Below are positions 1 to 11,620 of a stretch of 64,000 nucleotides of DNA, in pieces. The first letter of the stretch is position 1; each line of letters opens with the position of its first letter. The notes under the pieces are model-generated. The model saw only the letters and a list, made by a program, of their open reading frames with translations. It was not told where the DNA came from and did not search any database. A program made the translations under genes and the position numbers. The DNA lies in assembly GCF_016808335.1 (NCBI RefSeq), contig NC_053147.1, positions 68,942,960 through 69,006,959 of the forward strand, given 5' to 3'. The DNA comes from Panicum virgatum (lineage: Eukaryota; Streptophyta; Magnoliopsida; Poales; Poaceae).

Positions 1-340
1 ATTTTGGCCATCAAACAAACACACTTGGTGTAGTAATGTGCTGTGCTTGGGAAGAACCTCTTCGACAGATTTTTTTTTAAGAAACAACCGACCATCAATT
101 CAGTAGGATTCCAATCACCATATATAAGAATAATCATTGAAATCTATTATTTATTTAGATTTGTTTTACCCACCACTACCATATAATGAAAATACTTTAA
201 AAGAACCCCCTAGATATGTATTTATATGAAATTATGAATCACCTTTACTATTATGAGAAATAATATGAAGTAACCCCCTAACCTTCATCTAAATTACCCA
301 CCTATACAATTATGAGAAATAATACGAAGTCATCCATCCC
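1..340. repeat. Dispersed non-coding repeat, copy 1
   Basis: The stretch is closely similar to 6182-6600, with the same order of landmarks: a CAAACAAACACA run, AAGAAACAACCGACCATC, then AT-rich lines ending in CCCCCTA followed by TTACCCACC. Short tandem-like units built on ATTACCCACC plus ATTATGAGAAATAA recur two or three times within it. On the opposite strand the same unit appears at about 9180-9340. No coding capacity is visible. It is probably the inside of an old DNA transposon, but I see no termini. Confidence 0.55.
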
Positions 341-1270
341 TAAACGATGCATTTTTTGGGGAGGGTAATAGCATGGCCCGCTGTCAGTGGGTTAGTACCG
401 CAAGTAGGAATTTGTGGGAACCCTAGTTTAAAGATTCGGCAAGGGGCATAACACGCAGTAAGATTTGGCTTGTGTTCAACCAAAGGGACAGGGTTGTTTA
501 TACAGATTTAGGCTGCTTTGAAGCGTAATACCCAACGTCATGTGTTGTGTTGGTGTTGTATTTAGTAGTATTCGATCCGTTGGGAACCCCCCCTTAATGT
601 TTCTCTTCTCTTCTTTTTATAGCCTCTCCCCTAGTCATGGGAGGATTACCACCTTTAGTGTGAACACGGGGACCGAAAGTGGGCGTCGGACTGCTAACGG
701 TGCCCACCTGATCGAGACAGGGTATTGTCATGTGGGTCCTAGGTCGCATCAACTCGGGGTCGTCTCGGGATACTTTCGGGGTCGCTAAGCCACCCCGGGA
801 CCCATTGCTCCTTCTCGGGAACCTTCCGTGCGCTCTCCTGGAATGTCATCCCGTCTACGCAATGTGATGTCGCTCCTGCGGTGGTGGGGCTTGCCCCCCA
901 CCGCCAGACGACGTGATGCGTCTGGGCTAAGGGGGCCACCTCTCTGGCCCAGTTGCAGTTATTCCTATAAGCATAGCACACCCATAATATATTGTTTTTA
1001 TAGGGAAGTCGCACCGTTCTTGGGTCCCACTCGGCAGCGGCAGGACAGGCGCATTGAAAGCACCGGCCGCCAAATTCTTCCCAACGAAGGCTCCGCCCCG
1101 ACCTAGGGAGGCACGCGGGCATCCTCCGCCGTCTTGAGACCCTATGGGAGGAAGAACTGGGCGGTGGGCTAGCTTGGGCCCATTGACGTGGTTGGGGCAG
1201 AATGTTCTTTTGGCCTAGCCTGCTCTTCATCTTTCCCGGTGCTAGGAGGACCCCTTCCCTGTGACATTGA
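341..1270. other. Unclassified intergenic DNA, LTR-like in places
   Basis: No convincing gene is visible. A TATA-like TTTTTATAGCC near 617 is followed by GC-rich sequence, and the block ends in TGACATTGACA, so part of it may be an LTR fragment. I see no second LTR copy and no target duplication. Open frames on both strands here overlap each other and show no domain I recognise. Confidence 0.25.
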
Positions 1271-2166
1271 CACCCGCCCTTAAAAATGGTACCACGCAAA
1301 AAAAAACATAATTTTTTTCATATAATCTCGGATGAAGTCAAAATTTTATATCAAAATTGTAGAGAATGACGAGATCTAAAACTTTGTAGTTGATAACTTT
1401 TTTATTTAAGATCATTTAATGGTCCAAAAAATTATTATAAGTTCTCCAATAGATATAACTATATAGTATCTCCTATAACCCAAGTCATTACTTTGAGGTC
1501 TCCACAATCTTAACCTTCCTTTACACTAAAATATACATGAGATATTCTTTTTTTTTTTGCTTCTATAGTTCACAGTAACCATAGCGTAGAACTTTCACCT
1601 TTTTAGTTTTTATTTATATATAAATATTTAAATGAATTTTTGAATAAAATATAAAAAAAATTAGTGGCTGGATGTAGCGTCACCCGCCTCTAGAAATTGA
1701 TTTGTAGGGGTGGGTGATGGCATCACCCGATTCTACAAATAAATTTCAAAACAATAGCATACCCTATAGAGTCACAAATGACTGTGTAGTATGGTAGTAA
1801 AAAAAGTACGCGCGAGACTTGAGGTAGGTGGTTCAAATCCAAGGTAATGCAAGTGCGCATATTTTGTCAAAATTTGTAACTTGACACTACAACGCTGGTT
1901 GGCTGGAATAATTTTCTTTTTTTCATTTGCTGTTTTCAATTTTTTGGATTTTTTTATTTTCTGGACATGGATATGGATTTATAGGGGCGGACCATGACAT
2001 GACTCATTTCTATAAATCAATTTCTACACATAAAATTCATTTTCAGGGCGGCCGTGTTACCCGCCCTAAAAATATTATTTTTAGCTGAGAAAGATAAAGA
2101 CGAATGTGGCATCCGGTCATAAAAATATGTTTTTATCCACCCCTAAAATTCTTTTCTGTAATTGTG
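1271..2166. mobile_element. Probable CACTA-like element remnant
   Basis: The block carries repeated variants of GGGGCGGGT/ACCCGCCC, for example CACCCGCCTC near 1680, GGGGTGGGTGATGGCATCACCCG near 1707-1730, and GCGGCC...ACCCGCCCTAAAAAT near 2050. These resemble subterminal repeats of grass CACTA elements. The right edge, TTCTTTTCTGTAATTGTG (about 2150-2166), resembles a CACTA terminus in inverted form. No matching left terminus or target duplication was found, so the element is probably truncated. A GGTTCAAATCC near 1829 looks like a tRNA B box but has no tRNA around it. Confidence 0.35.
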
Positions 2167-2299
2167 TATTTGAGTTACAAGTCGACTACGGCATATAATT
2201 GGTTAGGCTATACATATCTAATAGCCCGTAGCTATCTTCATGATGTTGGTCAAGGTATCAAAGCAGTTCATGAACAGGAAGAATCAAGAATGGAGAGAT

Positions 2300-2640
2300 C
2301 GAATGAAAAGCAGAGGGGGATTCGCATCTTTGCTTCTTCTCTCTGTCGTTTTTTTTCTTATCTCTCTCGTGGAGGCCATCCAGCCAATTCCCTGATGATC
2401 AATCTTGTTCCTCCACTGTGAACTCTATCACCATCTCCTACGGCTCCCTCTGCCTGACAATTCCCTGATCATGATGCTCACCGTACCACCGTTAATGCAG
2501 AGAATCTTCTGGCGACCATTATTTCCTCGGTGCCACCCATTTCCACTCCCTTGCATGCTCGACAAGAACTTAATTTGGAGTTGTATTTCTTGCTCGTTAT
2601 GTTTTTCCTTGGTTGTTTCTGAATCGATCAGTTTTCAGTA
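2300..2640 (+). repeat. Diverged fourth copy of the 7-kb / 13-kb block
   Basis: GATCAATCTTGTTCC near 2398, then GCGACCATTATTTCCTCGGTGC, CCCATTTCC, CCCTTGCATGC and TTTGGAGTTG, appear in the same order as at 6880-7165 and 13184-13470. Divergence is high. No gene is recognisable in any copy. Confidence 0.5.
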
Positions 2641-3630
2641 GACGGGACGGGAACATGACAAGGAAACCTAGAGAAAGCTAAGACCAGAACGGGCGCACAT
2701 ATATACATGATGAGTAGAGTGTGCGTGTGTGGTGGACTGGTGGTCAATAGGATTTCTTTCTTGAATATTTATAGGCAAGTGATTTCATCCAGACGTGTTA
2801 GGTTGGACATTGATAGCTAATAGTAGTACAGGAGGTTTAACTACTCGGTGGTGCACGGCCATTTCTATCGATCGTCGTGGTTTGTTTATTTTTTTTCTCC
2901 AACACGCAGGAGAGAGCTGCACATCAATGTATTAAAAAAGAAAAGGAGGGAAAGATCTCAAAATGTTACAGATATAAAGAGCCAGCAACCCACTCTAAAA
3001 CAAGTTAAGAGACTCTTACAGAGAAGACACTCAATCGTCGTAGTTACGAAGGGAGTAAATTTGTCAAAATTTTGCCATGTAAATTACAGTTCAAATAGGA
3101 TGGTAGTTTTTATTTATTTGTGTAGCCCAAACAGCAACATTAAATTAAAACATGATTTTCTCTAAAATTCTCGCAATTTTCCTATCAGACATGTAGAGAC
3201 ATCTTACCCTATTCATCATGTTTTTTGAATCCCCATTGCATATTATTGTGCATGCCACTTCATCCTTCGTAAAACATTTGCATGGAAATTAATAACTGAA
3301 TTAGTACACCCAAATAACCGCTAGAGTTGCCTGAAAATCAAACGAGCTCATGTGTGACGATGTCTGCACATGAATCTGGACGATGCCTTTGTTGCTTAAG
3401 CCTTCATGCACCTAGTTGCATTTGCTATACTCAGCTTGGTGGGGGTGGTGTTGAGGTAAAAATCTGCAGATCGGATCTCTGCACTCTACATACGCTAGGA
3501 CTAGAGAGATCTGCTTTACTATAACGTACCAAATCGAAGTCAGCGCGCGTGGTGTGCACTGGCGTGCCAGTCCATTTGAGCTGCAATTGACAAGGAGGGT
3601 AAACGTTAAATTCCGGGGCAATCAGCTAGC
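2641..3630. other. Intergenic, nothing recognised
   Basis: The sequence is AT-rich and non-coding. Short open frames occur by chance. I see no repeat termini, RNA gene or conserved domain. Confidence 0.5.
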
Positions 3631-3634
3631 CAGC

Positions 3635-4510
3635 TGATATTGATGACGTTAGCAATCGGCTATCGTGCACCAGATCTGGTAGGAGCAAGCTATGCTTAAA
3701 GCAACGTAGCCTAGGAACAACATCTAGATCTAAAGCGCTAATCGGCCAGCGTGACCAAATCACAAATAAAAGACGATCAAAATAGATCTAAACTGGATAG
3801 CTTGTGATAAAAACTTAAAACAAACTAGATTAAACGGATTAACCTAGCAATCTAAGGAGATACCGATAAATTGTGATAAAAGTAAGAACAAGTAGACTAA
3901 CGGATTAATCTAACGTGTTGATAGTTTTTATCGATAACTTGTGAATAAGTTAGATCTAGATAAGCGCGATGCGCTATAAACCTGAAATCTAACGTATTCT
4001 ATAACTTGAGCGCTATAGACAGAGAAAGAAGTGATGTGCCGTCAACCATAACCTATCCACGCAACTCGACTCAGAACTTACCAGCAAACCGGAGTCGAAG
4101 CCGATGCAGCCCTGCTTGATGAGAAGAACTCATAAACTGCAACTAGGGTTTTGGCAAAGCCGCCGACGTTAAAAGTAGATGCGACAAATGTAAAGGTTTT
4201 GTATTGGATATGGTTGATTAAGTTTACAAGACCTGTAGGTCCGCTATTTATAGCCTAGCCTAGGACTCCTTCCCGATCACGAGGAATGCACAACTTGACT
4301 CTCAAGCAAAATAAACTTTCTAGAATAAACTAAACTTAGGATAATTTGCCGACGCAATCTGCCAGCTTGACCCCAGCTTCTTCATCGGCTGCGACACCTT
4401 TCTAGTCCATAAGCCCAATATTCCTTCAACTTTCCTGTTCTGGCGTCGGCCCATACTTCATTCAGCTTGCCCACCAAATTGACACGTGACAAAAAAAAAT
4501 GGTGTCAACA
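3635..4510 (+). mobile_element. Probable solo or residual LTR (gypsy-like)
   Basis: The block runs from a TG start (TGATATTGATG) to TGTCAACA. It contains a TATA-like CTATTTATAGCC near 4243, about 270 bases before the 3' edge, which fits a U3-R-U5 order on the plus strand. The next bases, GGTGGTATGTCC, weakly resemble the start of a tRNA-Met primer-binding site before a hAT element interrupts the sequence. No partner LTR or coding domain is in the window. The left border is uncertain and the family call is inference. Confidence 0.4.
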
Positions 4511-4526
4511 GGTGGTATGTCCAGAC

Positions 4527-5051
4527 CAAGGTTAACCTAACCGGTGGGAACCGGTCCGGTTTGACCGGTTACCGGTCAAACCGGTCCAGTCCGGGTCCGG
4601 TTTCGGCCGGTACCCAACCGGCCAAAATTCAAATTTTAAATTTGAATTCAAAAAATGAAAAATTCCTAAAAATACTTCAAGGTGTGATGAATCTAATGGT
4701 GTCAAATTTTCTCAAAAATTCGTTCATTTAGTATAGTTTGCGGGGATTTAAAGTTAAATCAAAAAAGAAAAAAAAATGGGCCGGCCCATGAAGGCCCACC
4801 GATCAAACCGGTCAAACCGGCCGGTAAACCGGTTGCACGGGAGCCTTTGAATTTCAAACCGGTCAAACCAGCCGGTAAACTGGTCAAACCGGCCGGTAAA
4901 CCGGTCGGAACCGGTTGCATGGGAGTTTTTGAATTTATTTGAATTTGAATTTGAATTCAATCGGTTTCCACCGGTTACCGGCCTAACCGGTCCGGTAAAC
5001 CGGTACCGGAGGGCGGCGGTTAGGCCGGTCCGGTCGGATCTTAAAACCCTG
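4527..5051. mobile_element. Non-autonomous hAT element with 8-bp TSD
   Basis: The element begins CAAGGTTAAC and ends TTAAAACCCTG, which are imperfect inverted termini of the CAGGGTTTTAA hAT type. It is flanked on both sides by the identical octamer GTCCAGAC (4519-4526 and 5052-5059), the target-duplication length known for hAT transposases. Inside are many copies of CCGGTCAAACCGG, CCGGTAAACCGG and AACCGGT, arranged as interleaved palindromes near both ends, around an AT-rich core with TTTGAATTTGAATT repeats. There is no transposase gene. It inserted about 8 bases after the edge of the LTR at 3635-4510. Confidence 0.85.
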
Positions 5052-5059
5052 GTCCAGAC

Positions 5060-6180
5060 CCGTCCCGAGGCACGTGCGGGTGGTGCCAGGGACCCTCACG
5101 TGCCAGGAGTCCCCAAATTAAACCCAACTATTATAGAATACTTATAGATTCAGGTTAATCATCCCCAAACTGCATCAGGCCGGCCACTCACACGACGATT
5201 CATTGCTCGACGTTCCGTTTCCCAATCTGCCGATCGACTCTAACGTACATGTGTAAGCTGTGGCGTCCTCGACGCACCTTCCCTTGCAGCGCTGGCGCCC
5301 TGCGCCCCTGCTCTTCCAAATGTTATTCAGCTCCATCTGCTCCCAAAGTCCAAATGTAGCGTGCGGGCAAGCAAGTAGAGGACGGCAGCGCCAATTACCA
5401 ACTCCCAGCCTGTGCCCTTTCTACCATGTTCGGCCATGTTGGCTCTTGCCGTCTCGCAGGTTTAAGCGTCCAAGACATCTCATGAATTTTCTTTTCTTTC
5501 ATGGTTTTTGTTTGGTTGTTGAATATTGATTAGTGCATCATTTACTTTTGTTAATTAATTTAGTGTTCAAATTTTAAGGGACACTAATAAAATGTTGCTT
5601 TTTCAAGTGAAGATCATGATCATGATCATGTATGTGTCTGATGTTTTTTCAAGTAACAGTTATGAACACATTCAATCAATGTTATAGTTCTGGTTGTAGC
5701 TTATGTTGCTGTAAACTTATAGTATGAATGGTCATTGTTTCCAGGCCTTAACTAGGATTTTGCACAGGGTCTCAAAATTCTTCGGGACAGCCCTGGGTAG
5801 GTATGTCCATCTTGTCCTTTCAATTGTGCTTCTTCTTCTTGGCTAGCCTAAGCTCCATTTGTATATGTTACCCGTTGCAGGGGACACCCTCACAACAACA
5901 CAGTTTCGTCCAGAATCTACCAGATCATTTCTCCAGATGCCAACCATTCTTAAAATGTATTGAACTCGAGCAAGAAGCTCACAAAGCATGGTGTGTACAG
6001 CTCTCGATCTCTTGCTTGGTGGCCTCTTTGTCTCGAAACTAATATCACTGGCTAGTCGGATGCAGAGAGTTGCAGTATGGAGTAGTTGGTATATATATTG
6101 AAGAAGCAGATGCCAATAATGCACCCTCATCGCCTGATAGAGGTCACGAGCATGTGGGTTGCGTTAAGAATATGTACTTT
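5060..6180. other. Intergenic, partly duplicated DNA
   Basis: No gene is seen. The 6030-6100 part (GGTGGCCTCTTTGTCTC, then AATATCACTGGCTAGTCGGATGCAGAGAGTTGCAGTATGGAG in pieces) is a diverged copy of sequence at 7220-7310 and 14195-14230. The rest is AT-rich and featureless. Confidence 0.45.
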
Positions 6181-6181
6181 A

Positions 6182-6600
6182 ATTTTGGCCAAGAAACAAA
6201 CAAACACATTTGGTGTGTGGTAATGTGTTGTGCTTGGCTAGAACCTCTTTGACAGAATTTTTTTTTAAGAAACAACCGACCATCATTTCAGTAGGATTCT
6301 AATCATCATTTATACGAATAATCATTGAACTCCATTATTTATTTAAATTTGTTTTACCCACTGGCCACCTCCACCATAACGAAAATACATTAAAGGAAGC
6401 CCCCAGATATGTATTTATATGAAACACCATTGCTGTTACGAGAAATTAAATAATATGAAATAACCCCCTAATAACCTTCATCTAAATTACCCACCTATAC
6501 TATTATGAAAAAGAATATGAAGCAACCTTTTAAATTTGTATCTGAATTAACCAGCTCCATTGTTATAAAAAATAACCCCTAAATCTGCATTAAGTTTGGA
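6182..6600. repeat. Dispersed non-coding repeat, copy 2
   Basis: This is a second copy of the 1-340 repeat, with the same landmarks and order, including GACCATCATTTCAGTAGGATTC and ACCCCCTA units. The two copies differ by scattered substitutions and small indels. The shared GGTGTG(T)GGTAATGTGTTGTGCTTGG segment marks the left edge of similarity. Confidence 0.55.
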
Positions 6601-7946
6601 GAGCAAGACCATCATTGTTCATTGTTCCATGGCCATATCACACTGCACACCATTCCTGAAGCTTCCCATGCATGGATCCAGCACGTGCACAGCGCGCTAT
6701 AGTATCATTTTGGATGGTGCATGCTGCATGTAACATACAAGATGTGCAATAATTAGAAACATTGTAGGGCTCCCGAAAATTTTCTCATTGATCAGGTGCA
6801 CGTGTCAAAGAGCGCACGTGTGGACAATCGATTTACATGTCCTCAGGTGCGAGCTGGAGGGTGTTGCTATGATTGATGAATCTTGTTCCGTCCTTGCTCG
6901 GCTTCGCTCCGCTCTCGTCTCCCGTGGTGCAGTGCTTCCGGTCGGTGCAATGTGTACAATACTAGTAGCCTCTACTCTCGACGTTGTCATCGTCGTCCAG
7001 CGCGCGCCGCCTCACGGTTCTCACACCACATGCATCATGCTGACTCCCAGCAGTGTGAATGCAGTGGAGTGCTCCCACGCGACCATTCTTTCCTCGATGC
7101 ATCCCATTCCCATTCGATCCCTTGCATTGCATGATGCATGCCAACAACAACTTTGGAGTTGCATCGACGCGTCCAACGCGAACACCTCCATCACCGGCTA
7201 GCCGGCATCAATGGAAGTCCATTCACGTGGGGACGCTTTGTGTGGCCTCTCTGATCTGTTTCGTGACTGATGATATCGCTGGCTAGTGGATGCAGATAGT
7301 TGCAGTATATATGGAGTGGTGCACATTATATATGGGCCGGGGGAAATCCTGGAGGAAGGGTCCCCAAAAAAAACAAACAGAGATTCCCTCGATCAGTGCT
7401 ACTACAACAACTGATTTTAATTTCTAGGAGTACAACTAAGTTACTTTCCTTTGATTCCGCAATAAAACAAAACATGGAGATGTCCTTGGCTCCTACACGA
7501 CCCTACCCAACTGATGTGTACTACTGTACTGCGCTGCATTCCAAATAGCGAAAGATGAGACAGGCCAAGAACATGGCACTGACACACCAGTAACTCAAAC
7601 TAAATTACATCAGCCCCGATGTGATATTCCCTCGACGAAGAGACTATTGACTATACGAATAGCTGAAACGCCACCTTTGTCTTACGGGATTGCTTGCCAT
7701 GAAGAAGGAACAGGGAATCTGGTTGCAGTTTCATGCTGCTAGATAATCAATAACAAAATCAACTATAGTTAGGGGGAGGGTGATTGGTGAAGAAGCGCTC
7801 GCTGAATACAGCTTAGTCTCAGCTTCTGCAGAACTTAGTCGGAAGAGCTGCAGCGATTTCGATGTTTCCTTCATTCCTTACAGTTGTTAGTTTCCAGGCA
7901 GCATCTTCTTTGGTAGCACAACCCCCATTTGAGTTGTTTCATCTTG
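6600..7946 (+). repeat. Segmental duplication, 7-kb copy
   Basis: This interval is collinear with 12500-14718: AAGTTTGGAGAGCAAGACCATCATTG near 6595, GATGAATCTTGTTCC near 6873, the shared CGTCGTCCAGCGCGCGCCGCC near 6990, CATGGAGATGTCC near 7473, and TTTCCAGGCAGC near 7890. This copy has the empty site GACTGATGATATC (about 7264-7276), where the other copy carries a CACTA element. Similarity stops at about 7946, exactly where a LINE fragment starts. Short open frames exist but are not preserved between copies, so I do not call a gene. Confidence 0.7.
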
Positions 7947-8741
7947 TCAAGACTGATGGGTGTTCGCCACCCTGCCAACAATGACCTATCACGCCCGGTC
8001 ATCCAGTATGCAGACGATACACTGATCATCCTCAAAGCTACAGTGCAGGATGCCAATACACTAAAACTGCTCCCGGATCAATTTGCAGAAGCAACCGGCC
8101 TCAGGATCAATTTCCACAAAAGCACCGTCGTGCCCATACATGTCCCGGAAGATGACATACCACCACTCCTGCACATTCTTGGCTGTCGTCGAGATCATTT
8201 CCCGCAGACCTACCTTGGCATGCCTCTATCGAATATCAAGGTGAACCTGAGTGCTTTTGCTCCACTAATCGATCGCACAGACAAATACCTTGGAGGCTGG
8301 CAAAGTTCACTGGTTAATGCAGTACTAGACAGTGCGCCGATATACATCTGCTCCGCCATGCTGCCCCCTCCAGGAGTCACCGATGTGCTGGACAGGAAAC
8401 GGCGCGCTTTCCTTTGGTCCGGCGAAAGCACCACCAGTGGCGCCCAATGCCTTGTGGCGTGGGAGAAGGCATGCCTTCCAAAAGAGCAAAGTGGGCTACG
8501 AGTCAAAGACCTTAACCAATGGCTGCTTCTCAAGCTCCACCACCTGCACCACCCGGAAGAGTCGGCTTGGGCAAAATGGATGGCAGATCAGGTCAACCTC
8601 GCCTCCCTACGAGGCGCTTGTGCAGCAACCACTGGGAAAGCCAGCTGAAAGAGCTCATGCCGGTATACAGAGCTATCACGGTCACTGATGTTGGCAATGG
8701 GGCACGCACATCCTTCTGGCTGGATCGCTGGCTGCCTGCCG
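7947..8741 (+). pseudogene. LINE (L1-type) reverse transcriptase fragment
   Basis: The open frame from about 7950 contains the RT catalytic signature QYADDTLI (about residues 25-32 of the frame). It is followed by the usual L1 order: a HKSTVVP segment, QTYLGMPLS, a SAP-like stretch, then WEKACLPKEQSGLRVKDL, typical of the C-terminal part of plant L1 ORF2. The frame shifts near 8620, after which HWESQLKEL and the TSFWLDRWLP motif of the zinc-binding RT tail continue. The 5' two thirds of RT, the endonuclease and the poly(A) end are missing, so it is a dead internal fragment. It starts where the duplicated block ends, so it inserted at, or was part of, that breakpoint. Confidence 0.8.
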
Positions 8742-9372
8742 GATTAATACTAATTAGTCTATCAACCCATGCTCCCGCACGGGCTAATTAGAATTAATAC
8801 AAAAATAAAGTCAATAGTTATAATTATCTATCTCACGCTCTTTTCATCTATTAAATATTCTAGCACATACTCTAAAATATATATTTTCATTGTTTAGTTA
8901 CAATAGATTCCATTTGTGCACCAATATGTTTAGTTGAACTATTTGTTCGTGAATTGGTATTATTATCTCTTCCTTCATACATAAATATATGGTGACATAT
9001 ATCGTGGGTAGTATTTTTATATAAATAATATATTAATAAGGATAGAAACAATAATTTTAGAATTTTATATTGGTGCACTTTAATATATTATTATAATTAT
9101 ATAATTTAGATTCAGATTTACAAGTAACTTAACTTGTAATAATAGTGACAAAATTGGATAATTTATATGCAAATTTAGGAGGATATTTATATTATTTTTA
9201 TAATGGCATATGTGGGTAATTTACACAAAAATTAGGGGGTTACTTTAGTTTTTTAATAATGGCAGATGTGGGTAATTTAAATACATGTTTAAAGGGTTAC
9301 TTTAGTCTATTTTCATAATGGCAGAGGTGGATAATTTATTAGGAATGATAACAGATCCGATGGTTATTACAA
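8742..9372. repeat. AT-rich DNA with about 65-bp degenerate tandem units
   Basis: There is no gene. Between about 9180 and 9345 a unit of the form ATAATGGCA(T/G)A(T/G)GTGGGTAATTTA...GGGTTACTTTAGT repeats about three times. Its reverse complement matches the ACCCACC...ATTATGA units at 1-340 and 6182-6600, so these belong to one transposon family in opposite orientations. Confidence 0.45.
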
Positions 9373-9480
9373 CTAGTATGGCGCACGTGTGACACGCACG
9401 TGTTTTAAAAATAATATGGTGAAAAAAATACACACACTAAATTTTAGCTGCAACAAGCATTTAAAAAAAACTATATATTT
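9373..9480 (-). mobile_element. Possible Helitron 3' end
   Basis: Read on the minus strand, the segment ends in a GC-rich hairpin (CACGTGCG / CACACGTG arms), then GCCATA and CTAG followed by T. This is the layout known for Helitron 3' termini (hairpin about 10 bases before CTRR, host T). The adjoining ACTAAATTTTAGCTGCAACAAG is shared with 46900-46945, next to a similar hairpin, so the two are related copies. No 5' TC terminus or helicase is identified. Confidence 0.4.
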
Positions 9481-10290
9481 TTGAGATGTAAAATCTGAAG
9501 TTCTGAAGAAAAAACAATGACCCTGATGGAGCCTGCAACTTCCACCAGAAGTCTGCAACTGCTTGCTGAATTTTTCAATAAATATGAAAGGAGGGCAAAC
9601 GGTACACATCTGTGACAGGAAGGTGCTGCAACTGAATTGATGTGGCTCAAACCACTGAAGTAATAGCCAAAAGAAACAAGAGCGTCTAGGGAGTCAAATC
9701 ATGAATCAATGAATTCTCAGTGAGATGTCAAGTTTTCCCTCTGAAAGACGGGTCCTTTAGCAACGGGAGCATTTCAAGATGTGCTGCTTCCACAACAAAA
9801 AACAGAAGCGAGCAACAGGGGCTAACAATTAACAACATGTAACGGCTGAACTCTGGAGATTAGTAGATCAGGTGAAGTGAACAAGGCCGAAATGGCTTGG
9901 AAGTCACTACTCTTCAGTGGGCTGAATTCCCTTCTTGCCGTCACAGCCTCGTCAGACTCTCTGTCAGGCGCAACTTCCAAGCTGTTACATTCTCTCCAGC
10001 ACTTGTGTGGAGAGAAAAGGCCTCCAGTGTGCAGATGAGCTGCCACGCCGACGGTCAACGACAGGAAAAAAAACTTTGCACCTCTCCAGTGGTTCTTCAG
10101 CAGATCATCGGCGGCGCACAGGGAAGCCAGCGCAGGCGGTCGGGAGCTCATCGTTGTTCGTCATGCCGCCTATTGCCGGCCCGGCAACAGCCACGCCGAC
10201 AAAAGGGTTAGGAGGGGCAGAATGCCAGGATCTACATTTCTGTCATCGCAGGTGGGGGTGATGGTTGGTTGGTGGTCTGTTGTCTGTCTA
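9481..10290. other. Intergenic, nothing firm
   Basis: The sequence is non-coding as far as I can see. The 9830-10150 part has overlapping open frames on both strands, but none shows a domain. It may be the 3' flank of the orphan exon at 10291-10458. Confidence 0.35.
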
Positions 10291-10458
10291 CTACGGTCTT
10301 CTGCCGTACTGCAAAACCATGAGGTGGTTAGCGGCTGGCATGTCCGGTAGCGCCACCGACGGCGAGATGGCAGCGTCGCCCTGGCACCAGATGCCATCCC
10401 GGACATGCTGCAGGGTCAGGAACGCGGGGAGCGGTAACCCTAGGCACGTGATCTCCAC
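10291..10458 (-). pseudogene. Orphan terminal exon of an unidentified gene
   Basis: On the minus strand a good acceptor (CTACCTGTGCAG) is followed by an open 168-base exon ending in TAG. It encodes a compact segment starting VEITCLGLPLPAFLTLQHVRD and ending VMVLQ-like MVLQYGRRP. The pattern (acceptor, unbroken frame, protein-like composition) suggests a real last exon. Upstream, at about 10600-10830 on the same strand, there are two more acceptor-like sites (TTTTTTGCAG, CTTTACAG), but their frames break quickly. I do not recognise the family. It could be a decayed gene or a captured gene fragment. Confidence 0.35.
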
Positions 10459-11355
10459 CTGCACAGGTAGGTCAGACACAAGCATGTTTCGTTAGTTCAG
10501 ATCAGTAACTTCAGCCAGTTCAGCACTGTCATCAGAGAACAAACTCAAGGCTTGCACAGATGACAGATAGCACATCAAAGCATTGCTTCGTACTGAGATT
10601 ATGTGCTTACGACTCCACACTGATGCCGTCTAATGATTCGTGGAGAAGAGTGAGCTGGTGATGGGGTTCTCCTAGGAGCAACCCCACACTGCAAAAAACA
10701 GGCATGAGCATTGCAAAACTTAGCAACGCCATGGGCCACAACACAGGAAAAGATGCACACCCAGACAAAGGAAGTGGTGCCCTGACGCCGATGTCATAAT
10801 GTCCAATTCCTCAGTGTCTAGACCACCTGTAAAGATCAAGAAAGATTGAGAGTTGGTATCAATCTGCATCATAAGGATTTACCGGAATAATTACCTGCAG
10901 CTATGTTCTAAAACAAAATGGGAAAACTAAAGTTTTAGGACACGTGACTATAATAAAAGGCAACAATTACAGTAAGAAAGGTTTGATTCATGGGCACTGG
11001 GCGGTGTTTATGATAATTGCAACATTCTGCCAGTGGATAGCAAGAGAAGGAATTTGAACCCGGTGACATGATAGCTTTCATTTTTTTGTCATCAATACAT
11101 GATTCCAATTCAATTATTGCTATTTCCATGTATACTAATCTGCACTCTAAATAAACGCTAAGTCGCTAACCCTACATATGTTCAACATTTAAAACTCAAC
11201 ATAGTAAAAAGCACATGCAGATGGAAAGAGAATGTGCTTAGGAGAACCCATTCCAATAGCTTTGAGGTGAAACGGCGCCGCACGGGTGGATTTTTTGTCC
11301 GATTTTTTATTCGCGAGTTATATTTGATCTTTTCGTAATCTTTTTTTCTAGATCT
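10459..11355. other. Intergenic, possible decayed exons only
   Basis: Apart from the splice-like sites mentioned for the 10291-10458 exon, nothing is recognisable. There are no repeats with clear ends. Confidence 0.35.
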
Positions 11356-11364
11356 GTTAATCTT

Positions 11365-11620
11365 GGGAACATATCAGGTGCAAACCAACCTCTCCGTGCA
11401 AACTATGGAAACTTCAATCTAAGTCATCGGATCAGCATCCAAGGGTACGAGGGATTGGATAATTTTACAATCTGGACCCGCCCTTGGATTGGGTTAATCA
11501 CACTTTTGCAAATCCCCCTCCCACCTCTATGCACCCCTCCCCTTGGATGTTGATCTGATGGCGCAGATTGAAGTTTTCATAGTTTGCATGGAGAAGTTAG
11601 TTTGCACCTGATATGTTCCC
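11365..11620. mobile_element. Mutator-type MITE, long inverted repeat, 9-bp TSD
   Basis: The 256-base element starts GGGAACATATCAGGTGC and ends with its reverse complement. The inverted arms are about 81 bases long with roughly ten mismatches, so nearly two thirds of the element is a hairpin. It is flanked by GTTAATCTT on both sides (11356-11364 and 11621-11629). Nine bases is the target-duplication length known for MULEs. There is no coding capacity. A transcript through it would form a long hairpin able to feed 24-nt siRNA production (inference). Confidence 0.88.

Noticed and set aside
1808..1850. B-box-like GGTTCAAATCC, possible tRNA or SINE
   Set aside because: No acceptor stem, anticodon arm or A box can be formed around it.
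6788..7201. 137-codon open frame in the 7-kb duplicated block
   Set aside because: The frame is not kept in the 13-kb copy, and there is no recognisable motif.
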